A stretch of DNA of 11,158 nucleotides, from positions 1-11,158 of the forward strand of contig CAYTID010000074.1 in NCBI GenBank assembly GCA_964437735.1, read 5' to 3'. Positions 4,874 through 11,158 of this stretch are shown here, piece after piece; position 1 is the first letter of the stretch; every line of letters starts with the position of its first letter. The position numbers and the translations under genes were made by a program. The stretch comes from CAYTID01 sp964437735. GTDB taxonomy: Bacteria > Bacteroidota > Ignavibacteria > UBA10030 > BY39. Below the pieces are notes generated by a model that did not search any database, had not been told where the DNA came from, and saw only the letters and a program-made list of their open reading frames with translations.

Positions 4874-7342
4874 ATGAAAAACAAGAAAATAAATTTATTA
4901 GTATTCTCTTCTATTATCGCAATCATGTTCTTCAGTACAAATTCTATTAGTCAAGAAAAATTTTTTGAACTGCTTCAAGGTGATAAATTATCCGGCATGA
5001 CGCCTGAACAAATAAGAGAAAAAATTGCTGAGGGAGGTTTAAGCGAAGCTGAGGCTATACAAATTGCACGTGAAAAAAATGTAGACCTCGACAAATATCT
5101 CAAACAGGAAGTTGCGGCTCGTGCAACGATCGAAAAAAGGGAGGATGTATCTCCGGAACTGCAAATATTAAGAGCTCAGATTTCGAGAAAGCCGAAAATT
5201 TCCTTTCTTCCCGCATTTAAGAGTAGATCAGATTTACCCCCTTATGGCTACGAGCTGTTTAATCTGTCTCCGACAACATTTGAACCTGTTGTAAACGTTG
5301 CAACTCCGGAAAGCTATCAAATTGGACCTGGGGATGAAATAATATTAAATATCTGGGGTCAAGCAGAACTTTCATACCAATTAACCGTTAACCGGGATGG
5401 TTATATTATTGTGCCTAATGCCGGTAAAATACAAGTAGATGGATTGACAATTCAGCAAGCAAAACAAAAGATGCTATTACAATTGACACGGATTTATGAA
5501 GGCTTATCAGAAGGGAAATCGGGTGCTGCTACATTTCTCGATTTATCCCTTGGGAAACTCAGAACAATTCAAGTTTTTGTTGTTGGAGAGGTTCAACAAC
5601 CCGGAGGCTATCTATTAAGTGGATTATCGACTGCGTACACAGCCCTTTACTATGCCGGAGGACCAAATGCTAATGGATCACTAAGGCGTATTCAGGTAAA
5701 GCGTGATAGTAAAGTGATTGCAAATGCTGATTTTTATGAATTTGCTCTCTCTGGTAATAAAAACGGTGACGTTCAATTGAGAGATGGTGATGTTCTCTAT
5801 ATACAATCGGCAGGTACCAGAGTTGCCATCGAAGGTAATATAATCCGACCTGCTATTTATGAGCTAAAACCAGAGGAGACATTACAAAATCTGTTCAAAT
5901 ATTCAGGCGGATTGAATTTCGATGCTTATACGAAACGTATTCATATTGAACGTGTTATCCCTTTTAATGAAAGGGCAAAATATTCAAAAGACCTACTTGA
6001 TATTGATATAAATTTCAATTCGAAAAACGAATTGATGGAAAGTAATTTTCAATTGGAGGACGGTGATGTAATAAAAGTATTCTCAGTAAATCAGGAACGT
6101 GAAAATCTTGTTACTATAAATGGAAACGTATGGAAGCCAGGGGATTACGCATTAACAGAAGGAATGAAAGTTAGAGATTTAGTTAAAAAAGCGGACGGAT
6201 TGAGAGAAGATACTTTTACTGATCAAGCAATGATTTTAAGAACGCGGTTATCAGATTTAAAAAAAGAAATAATTACAATTAATCTTTCCAAAGCCATGAG
6301 TCTGGACACTGAAAACAACCTGATTTTACAACGATTAGATGTCCTTACAGTCTATAAGGATGATTATTTTAAGCCGCGGTTTCCGGTTTCTATTCATGGG
6401 TCAGTTAAAACTCCTGGTACATATCCACTAACCGAAAATATGACATTATCCGATCTTTTACTCACTGCCGGTGGAATTCAGGCTGGCGCTGATTTAGGTC
6501 GGATTGAAATTGCAAGAGTTGACACAAGCAGTAAGCAGATATTCGCAAAATTGATTACCGTTTCACTCCCGGAAGATTTTTGGAATTTTGACCGGAATTC
6601 TGATTTTTTATTGGAAGAAAATGATATTGTGTTTATCAGAATGAAAACCCAGTATAGAACAACTAAAACTGTTAGGGTAGAAGGTGAGGTCGAATATCCC
6701 GGGATATATGCTATAGAATACAATAAAGAAAAATTATCCAGCTTAATTCGACGATTCGGTGGATTTAAAAATACCGCATACCTCGATGGAATACGTTTTG
6801 TACGTTCTACTGAAATTGGAGGTGTGAATACTGCTCAGATAGCGAATCAGGTGCAGACCGCTATAGATACACTCGGGAGACCCCTACCAATACCCCTACG
6901 TTTGGCTGCTGAAGATGTTCCTATTGACATCAAAAAAGTACTCACACATCCGGAATCAAGATCAAATCTGGAATTGGAGGAGGGGGATGTTATTATAGTT
7001 CCACGCGACCCCGGAGTAGTTTATGTTCAGGGACAGGTTAATTTACCCGCCTCAGTTCCTTATAAAAAAGGAACTTCATTGAGCTATTACTTAACACAAG
7101 CGGGAGGGTTAACACCGAATGGTGATGAAAAAAATATAGTTGTTGTATTACCAAATAAAAGAAGATGGGAACCAAGCGGTTTCATTCTGTTTCCGGATCC
7201 AGATATCTTGTCCGGATCAACCATCACTGTTCCTTTTAAGTTAAAGGAAAAAGATAATACATTACAAATATTAAGAGAATGGGCGACCATTTCATTAAGT
7301 ACAGCAACCATTGGTGTATTGATTTGGCAGGTTTCAAAGTAA
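4874..7342 (+). CDS. Polysaccharide export outer-membrane protein with about six SLBB domains
   Basis: The 822-residue protein has a signal peptide (cleavage probably at SIS/Q, residue 26). There is no Cys at the cleavage point, so unlike E. coli Wza it is not a lipoprotein. A helical, charged N-terminal region (GMTPEQIREKIAEGGLSEAEA) precedes the Poly_export domain (about 146-215, YQIGPGDEIILNIWGQAE). SLBB-like units then begin near residues 233, 316, 412, 503, 598 and 716, each with a V.V.G.V..PG.Y strand followed by a hydrophobic helix and GG. The C-terminus (about 801-822, REWATISLSTATIGVLIWQ) is a hydrophobic or amphipathic helix like the one that forms Wza's membrane pore. Wza is about 380 residues with fewer SLBB units, so this is a much taller ring. 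It should be the exit channel, working with the chain-length protein encoded next. Confidence 0.93.
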   Translation: MKNKKINLLVFSSIIAIMFFSTNSISQEKFFELLQGDKLSGMTPEQIREKIAEGGLSEAEAIQIAREKNVDLDKYLKQEVAARATIEKREDVSPELQILRAQISRKPKISFLPAFKSRSDLPPYGYELFNLSPTTFEPVVNVATPESYQIGPGDEIILNIWGQAELSYQLTVNRDGYIIVPNAGKIQVDGLTIQQAKQKMLLQLTRIYEGLSEGKSGAATFLDLSLGKLRTIQVFVVGEVQQPGGYLLSGLSTAYTALYYAGGPNANGSLRRIQVKRDSKVIANADFYEFALSGNKNGDVQLRDGDVLYIQSAGTRVAIEGNIIRPAIYELKPEETLQNLFKYSGGLNFDAYTKRIHIERVIPFNERAKYSKDLLDIDINFNSKNELMESNFQLEDGDVIKVFSVNQERENLVTINGNVWKPGDYALTEGMKVRDLVKKADGLREDTFTDQAMILRTRLSDLKKEIITINLSKAMSLDTENNLILQRLDVLTVYKDDYFKPRFPVSIHGSVKTPGTYPLTENMTLSDLLLTAGGIQAGADLGRIEIARVDTSSKQIFAKLITVSLPEDFWNFDRNSDFLLEENDIVFIRMKTQYRTTKTVRVEGEVEYPGIYAIEYNKEKLSSLIRRFGGFKNTAYLDGIRFVRSTEIGGVNTAQIANQVQTAIDTLGRPLPIPLRLAAEDVPIDIKKVLTHPESRSNLELEEGDVIIVPRDPGVVYVQGQVNLPASVPYKKGTSLSYYLTQAGGLTPNGDEKNIVVVLPNKRRWEPSGFILFPDPDILSGSTITVPFKLKEKDNTLQILREWATISLSTATIGVLIWQVSK

Positions 7343-7393
7343 ATATAACAGTGACCATTAATATTATTTTTTAGAATATAGGTTGATACAAAT

Positions 7394-8392
7394 ATGAATG
7401 ATTTCCAAAAAATAAATGATACGGAAGAACGATTTAATTACATTAATATACTTTCTTTGCTCTGGAACAAGAAAATATTTATACTCTTCGTGACAGGAAT
7501 CGGAACCTTACTCGCCGTGGTTTTATCGTTTATAATAACTCCGGTTTATGAATCTAAATCGACAATTCTACCCGAAATGGAAAAATCCAAGTTGGGCCCC
7601 TTAGGTGACTTAGCAACATTAGCAGGTGTAAATTTAAGTGGAGATGTGATAATGGTAAAATTATACCCCGATATTATGATGAGTGAAACGGTTTTAAATA
7701 AGGTTCTTGAAAAAAAATATGATTCAAAGTTATTTGATAAACCTGTTGATCTATACAATTTTTTTGAAATTAAAGCGTCTTCACCGCGTAGAGTAAATGA
7801 ATTGGGTTTACGATTATTACGAAATTCGATCAAAATCGACCTTGGAAGAAACACAGGAATTTTGTCATATTCTATAGCGACGAGAGATGCCAAAGTATCA
7901 GCTGATATATTAAATACTCTTACAGAATCATTAAATGATTTTTTAATCAGGCAACGCATGACAAATGCCGGTGAGCAAAGAAAATGGATAGCGAAACGCC
8001 TTGAAGATGTAAGGAGGGATTTATCTGTCGCAGAAATAGCCCTGAAAACTTTCAAGGAAAAAAACAGAAGGGTGTTTGACTCACCACAACTTCTGATGGA
8101 ACAAGAACAATTTACTAGGGAAATAGTAGTTCAGACGACCATTTATCAAACTTTGCAGCAACAATATGAGCTTGCACGAATTGAAGAAATTAAAAGCACA
8201 CCCGTTATAAATGTCCTGGATATTGCTAAACCTGCCGCAAGTAAAAAAAGTCCTATTAGAAGAAATATTGTAATTATCGGAATGTTATTTTCTTTTTGTC
8301 TATCCTCAATTTATTTAATTATTAGTAATTTGTACATTGAAAAACTAAAGACATTTTTTAAAATAATTACAAAAGATGCAAATGTAAATTAA
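7394..8392 (+). CDS. Wzz-type polysaccharide chain-length determinant / co-polymerase
   Basis: The 332-residue inner-membrane protein has the chain-length determinant layout: a cytoplasmic N-terminus (about 1-26), membrane segment 1 at about 27-49 (KIFILFVTGIGTLLAVVLSFIITP), then the PVYESKSTILPE start of the Wzz domain. A long periplasmic part follows, with a coiled-coil-prone stretch at about 193-265 (RKWIAKRLEDVRRDL and QQQYELARIEE). A proline-containing approach (AKPAASKKSPIRR) leads into membrane segment 2 at about 291-313. The short charged tail has no Walker motifs and no tyrosine cluster, so there is no fused BY-kinase. It sits 51 bp after the export gene, the standard pairing, and should set polymer length and contact the export ring. 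Confidence 0.9.
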   Translation: MNDFQKINDTEERFNYINILSLLWNKKIFILFVTGIGTLLAVVLSFIITPVYESKSTILPEMEKSKLGPLGDLATLAGVNLSGDVIMVKLYPDIMMSETVLNKVLEKKYDSKLFDKPVDLYNFFEIKASSPRRVNELGLRLLRNSIKIDLGRNTGILSYSIATRDAKVSADILNTLTESLNDFLIRQRMTNAGEQRKWIAKRLEDVRRDLSVAEIALKTFKEKNRRVFDSPQLLMEQEQFTREIVVQTTIYQTLQQQYELARIEEIKSTPVINVLDIAKPAASKKSPIRRNIVIIGMLFSFCLSSIYLIISNLYIEKLKTFFKIITKDANVN

Positions 8393-8408
8393 GATTATTA
8401 AAAGTGTT

Positions 8409-8445
8409 AGGTGATTTAGTTCCCTGTGCTATTAAATTCCTACCT
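8409..8445 (+). other. Weak imperfect stem-loop in the spacer after the Wzz-type gene
   Basis: AGGT (8409-8412) plus ATTTA (8414-8418) can pair with TAAAT (8433-8437) plus ACCT (8442-8445) across a 14-nt loop and an internal bulge. This lies in the largest gap inside the locus (110 bp). No T-tract follows, so I do not call it a terminator. It might be an mRNA processing or pausing structure, or chance. Confidence 0.2.
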
Positions 8446-8502
8446 GTTTAGTGAATGAGCTTTTGTTACGAAGGGATATCAATAAACTTACTATATAAAT
8501 AA

Positions 8503-9852
8503 ATGACAACAGAATTTATAAAAAAATTAAATAGAAAATCTTTAACAATAGGTGTAATTGGCCTCGGATATGTAGGACTTCCTTTGGGATTAGAGTTTGC
8601 TTTGAAAGGTTTTCATGTTATTGGTTTTGATATTAATGAGAAAAAAATAATATGTTTAAAGAAAACTAAAACCTATATAAATCATATTAGTGAAAAGAAG
8701 ATCAGTAAAGCTGTTTCAACTGGAAAATTTGAGCCGACAACAGATTTTTCAAAACTTAAAGAAGTTGATGCAGTAATAATATGTGTTCCAACTCCTTTGA
8801 ATAGATATCGCGAACCGGATATGTCGTTTATAGTTGAAACAGCAAAAACTATTCAAAAATATTTACAAAAAGGACAACTTGTAATACTTCAATCAACCAC
8901 ATATCCCGGAACAACAAATAGTATATTGTTGCCGTTACTTGAGGAAGCGCCTATAATTCAATTTAATGAGAATATATCAGAAAAATATGAGTGTGGAAAA
9001 GATTTTTATTTAGCTTATAGTCCCGAAAGAGAAGATCCAAATAATTCTGAATTTAATACAGCAACAACACCCAAAGTTGTGGGTGGGGTAACGAAAAATT
9101 GCCTAATGCTTGCTTGTGCTCTCTTTGATACTATTATTGTTAAAACTATTCCGGTTTCATCAACTCAGGCAGCAGAAGCCGCTAAACTATTGGAGAATAT
9201 TTACCGTGCAATTAACATTGCATTAGTCAACGAATTAAAAATGGTTTTCACAAAAATGGATATAGATATATGGGAGGTTATTGAAGCCGCAAAAACTAAA
9301 CCTTTCGGATTTACTCCATTTTATCCAGGTCCTGGTTTAGGTGGACACTGTATCCCTATCGATCCATTTTATCTTACCTGGAAAGCAAGAGAATATGAAA
9401 TTAGTACAAAGTTTATTGAACTCGCAGGAGAGATAAATACTTATCAACCATATTTTGTGGTAGATAGGGTTCAAGAAGTACTTAACAAGCATCGAAAAAC
9501 TTTGAACGGATCTAAAATAATCATACTTGGAGCTGCGTATAAAAAGGATATCGACGATTTGCGAGAATCTCCGACTCTTAAATTGATTGAAATCTTTCGA
9601 CGAAATGGAGCTGAGGTAGATTACAATGATCCTTATATACCTAAAATATCTGCATCACGTAAATATAATTTTAATATGATTTCTGTGGAACTATCGAAAG
9701 AAAACTTAAAAAAATATGATATTTTGATATTAAGTACAGATCATTCTGAGTATGATTATAAATTCATTGTGGCAAATAGCAATCTTATTATAGATACAAG
9801 AAATATATTTTCGAAAATAGGAATTAATTCTTCGAAAATTTGGAAAGCATAA
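8503..9852 (+). CDS. wbpA: UDP-N-acetyl-hexosamine 6-dehydrogenase (WbpA/TviB type)
   Basis: The 449-residue nucleotide-sugar dehydrogenase oxidises C6 of a UDP-sugar to a uronic acid in two NAD+ steps. Visible elements are a Rossmann motif GLGYVG (20-25) with Asp43 ending the second strand, the VPTPL segment, STTYPGTT, and SPEREDPNN (Ser173 onward). The central domain carries AAKLLEN (Lys228, Asn232), and the catalytic loop GPGLGGHCIPIDP has the nucleophile Cys283. The C-terminal UDP-binding domain (about 335-440) carries GAAYKKDIDDLRESP. The SPERE.P and GGHCIPIDP wording is typical of UDP-GlcNAc/UDP-GalNAc 6-dehydrogenases and not of UDP-glucose dehydrogenase, but the exact sugar is inferred. 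A short extra segment before GKDFYLAYSPE (about 155-166) makes it slightly longer than usual. It would supply a HexNAcA precursor for the polymer. Confidence 0.88.
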   Translation: MTTEFIKKLNRKSLTIGVIGLGYVGLPLGLEFALKGFHVIGFDINEKKIICLKKTKTYINHISEKKISKAVSTGKFEPTTDFSKLKEVDAVIICVPTPLNRYREPDMSFIVETAKTIQKYLQKGQLVILQSTTYPGTTNSILLPLLEEAPIIQFNENISEKYECGKDFYLAYSPEREDPNNSEFNTATTPKVVGGVTKNCLMLACALFDTIIVKTIPVSSTQAAEAAKLLENIYRAINIALVNELKMVFTKMDIDIWEVIEAAKTKPFGFTPFYPGPGLGGHCIPIDPFYLTWKAREYEISTKFIELAGEINTYQPYFVVDRVQEVLNKHRKTLNGSKIIILGAAYKKDIDDLRESPTLKLIEIFRRNGAEVDYNDPYIPKISASRKYNFNMISVELSKENLKKYDILILSTDHSEYDYKFIVANSNLIIDTRNIFSKIGINSSKIWKA

Positions 9853-9870
9853 GAAAATATAAAAGATAAA

Positions 9871-10923
9871 ATGAAAAAAGCATTGATATCTGGTGTAACA
9901 GGGCAGGACGGGACGTATCTGTCTGAACTTTTGCTTAACAAAGGGTATGAGGTTCACGGGATTATTAGAAAAAGTAGCTCATTCAATACCGGCAGAATTG
10001 ATCCTGTCGTAGAAAAATACAATGTAGACGATAAAAGGCTTTTCATTGGATATTATGGTGATTTAACTGATTCAAGCAATTTAAACCGCCTTCTGGATAA
10101 GATTGAACCTGATGAAATTTATAATCTCGGAGCTCAGAGCCATGTTAAAGTATCGTTTGAAGTTCCTGAGTATACTGCTGAAGTTGACGGAATGGGAGTT
10201 TTAAGATTTTTAGATGCAATAAGAGAAAATAAATTAACAACAAAATATTATCAAGCTTCAACGAGTGAATTATTTGGTCTTGCTCAAGAAATTCCTCAAA
10301 ACGAAAAAACACCTTTTTATCCACGTAGCCCTTATGCAGTTGCTAAATTATATGCACATTGGATTGTTGTTAATTATCGTGAAGCATATAATTTGTTTGC
10401 TTGTAATGGAATTTTATTTAACCACGAGTCGCCCTTGCGAGGTGAAACATTTGTTACACGAAAAATTACAAAAGCGGCAGCCAGAATAAAACTTAGAAAA
10501 CAAAAAAAACTATTGTTAGGTAATCTTGATGCCAAAAGAGATTGGGGATATGCTCCGGAATATGTCGAAGGAATGTGGATGATGTTACAGCAACCAAAAC
10601 CCGATGATTTTGTATTAGCTACGGGTGAAACACACACAGTAAAAGAATTTATTGAACTTGCCTTCAAAGAACTTGATATACTAATTGAATGGAATGGACT
10701 AGGAATTGATGAAAAAGGTATAGATACCAAGACGGGAGAAATGATTGTAGAAATTGATCCCCGATACTTTAGACCTACTGAAGTTGATTTACTAATTGGC
10801 GACGCCTCCAAAGCAAAAAAAGTCTTAGGTTGGGAACCAAAAGTTAAGTTCCATGATCTGATAAAAATAATGGTAAATTCAGATTTTGAGTTGGAGAACG
10901 CGAAAACTAATCAAGAAAATTAA
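9871..10923 (+). CDS. gmd: GDP-mannose 4,6-dehydratase
   Basis: The 350-residue short-chain dehydrogenase/reductase converts GDP-D-mannose to GDP-4-dehydro-6-deoxy-D-mannose. The NADP-binding motif is GVTGQDGTYL (8-17), where TGQDG is typical of Gmd, followed by the HGIIRKSSSFNTGRI segment. The active site is Thr131 and Glu133 in STSELFG, with Tyr155 and Lys159 in PYAVAKLYAHW. Downstream, NHESPLRGETFVTRKIT and the KRDWGYAPEYVEGMW motif are near-diagnostic for Gmd. Length and residue spacing match the E. coli enzyme (Thr132, Glu134, Tyr157, Lys161) within two positions. It begins 18 bp after the dehydrogenase and ends 4 bp before the epimerase-like gene, so the three are co-transcribed. No fucose synthase (Fcl) or Rmd reductase gene is visible in the window; it may lie downstream. 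Confidence 0.96.
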   Translation: MKKALISGVTGQDGTYLSELLLNKGYEVHGIIRKSSSFNTGRIDPVVEKYNVDDKRLFIGYYGDLTDSSNLNRLLDKIEPDEIYNLGAQSHVKVSFEVPEYTAEVDGMGVLRFLDAIRENKLTTKYYQASTSELFGLAQEIPQNEKTPFYPRSPYAVAKLYAHWIVVNYREAYNLFACNGILFNHESPLRGETFVTRKITKAAARIKLRKQKKLLLGNLDAKRDWGYAPEYVEGMWMMLQQPKPDDFVLATGETHTVKEFIELAFKELDILIEWNGLGIDEKGIDTKTGEMIVEIDPRYFRPTEVDLLIGDASKAKKVLGWEPKVKFHDLIKIMVNSDFELENAKTNQEN

Positions 10924-10927
10924 ACCT

Positions 10928-11158
10928 ATGTTTGCAGTAAAAATTGAAAAATCAAAAATTTTTGAGGACGTTATTATTTTTGAGCCGTCCGTGAATTACG
11001 ATGAGAGAGGTTCAATATACACTTCGTTTGAAAAATTAGGATATGAGAAATACCTTCCGGAAGGTATTGAATTCAACCACGATAAATTTGCCGAGTCAAA
11101 AATAAATGTTCTGCGTGGTTTGCACGGTGATAATAAAACCTGGAAACTCATCTCTTGT
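10928..11158 (+). CDS. RmlC-like sugar 3,5-epimerase, N-terminal part (cut by window edge)
   Basis: An ATG at 10928, four bases after the gmd stop, opens a frame of 77 codons that runs off the window. The visible part has the start of the dTDP-4-dehydrorhamnose 3,5-epimerase (RmlC) cupin fold: a YDERGSIYTSFE segment matching the family's D.RG.F.E.F, a central FAESKINVLRGLHGD matching S..GVLRGLH, and KTWKLISC matching the Q.KLV.C strand. The His in RGLH is the family's catalytic-base position. The second half, with the rest of the catalytic pocket, is not in the window. Placement after gmd suggests a GDP-linked 4-keto-6-deoxy sugar as substrate, but dTDP-sugar epimerases also occur in such loci, so nucleotide specificity is open. 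Confidence 0.8.
   Translation, partial: MFAVKIEKSKIFEDVIIFEPSVNYDERGSIYTSFEKLGYEKYLPEGIEFNHDKFAESKINVLRGLHGDNKTWKLISC

Noticed and set aside
7546..8055. 169-codon minus-strand open frame
   Set aside because: It is fully antisense to the well-supported Wzz-type gene and has no domain signature.
10265..10489. 74-codon plus-strand frame inside gmd
   Set aside because: It is out of frame with gmd and has no independent start signal or motif.
10374..10811. 145-codon minus-strand open frame, Ser/Ile-rich
   Set aside because: It is antisense to gmd, whose motifs are continuous through the region. It is a typical shadow of the coding strand.
1..11158. tRNA, rRNA, CRISPR array or riboswitch
   Set aside because: I saw no cloverleaf, direct-repeat array or conserved aptamer pattern on either strand by eye. 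A covariance-model search was not possible.

Overview
The window is AT-rich (roughly one third G+C by eye) and bacterial. It suggests a member of the Bacteroidota/Chlorobi/Ignavibacteria (FCB) group. The reasons are short lipoproteins with a GC lipobox, a tandem pair of secreted M16B peptidases, an outer-membrane export protein with many SLBB domains, a dedicated NusG-like factor at the head of a polysaccharide locus, and several genes with an A/T-rich leader and no clear Shine-Dalgarno. The lineage is inferred from gene content and cannot be proven here.

Left part (1-703, minus strand): a lipoprotein with a rhodanese-like domain, cut by the window edge. Immediately upstream, in the same frame, is the 5' end of what looks like a c-type cytochrome lipoprotein. 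It is broken by an in-frame TAA and runs without a stop into the rhodanese ATG. A short divergent intergenic region (704-783) separates it from the next block.

Middle-left (784-3577, plus strand): two adjacent M16B peptidase-like genes. The first has the intact zinc motif HxxEH. The second has lost all three of those residues. This is the usual layout of an active/inactive partner pair in the cell envelope.

Intergenic zone (3578-4322, 745 bp): no intact gene. It holds the decayed N-terminal end of an IS481-like transposase, candidate degenerate terminal inverted repeats around it, and a minus-strand, coding-like gene tail that stops making sense just before the next locus. It looks like a scar zone, or island boundary, made by past insertions and deletions.

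Right part (4323 to the end, plus strand): the head of a surface polysaccharide (capsule, exopolysaccharide or O-antigen) locus. The order is a NusG/RfaH/UpxY-like antitermination factor, an outer-membrane export protein with one Poly_export domain and about six SLBB domains, a Wzz-type chain-length protein, a UDP-HexNAc 6-dehydrogenase of the WbpA type, GDP-mannose 4,6-dehydratase (gmd), and the start of an RmlC-like sugar 3,5-epimerase. The genes are co-directional with gaps of 4-110 bp and probably form one long operon. The factor would keep RNA polymerase processive, the export protein and Wzz protein would move the polymer and set its length, and the three sugar enzymes would make a uronic-acid amino sugar and a GDP-6-deoxy sugar. 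I see no unmistakably new system. The most unusual points are the Gmd/RmlC-like pairing, the SLBB-rich export protein without a lipobox, and the cytochrome/rhodanese reading frame.
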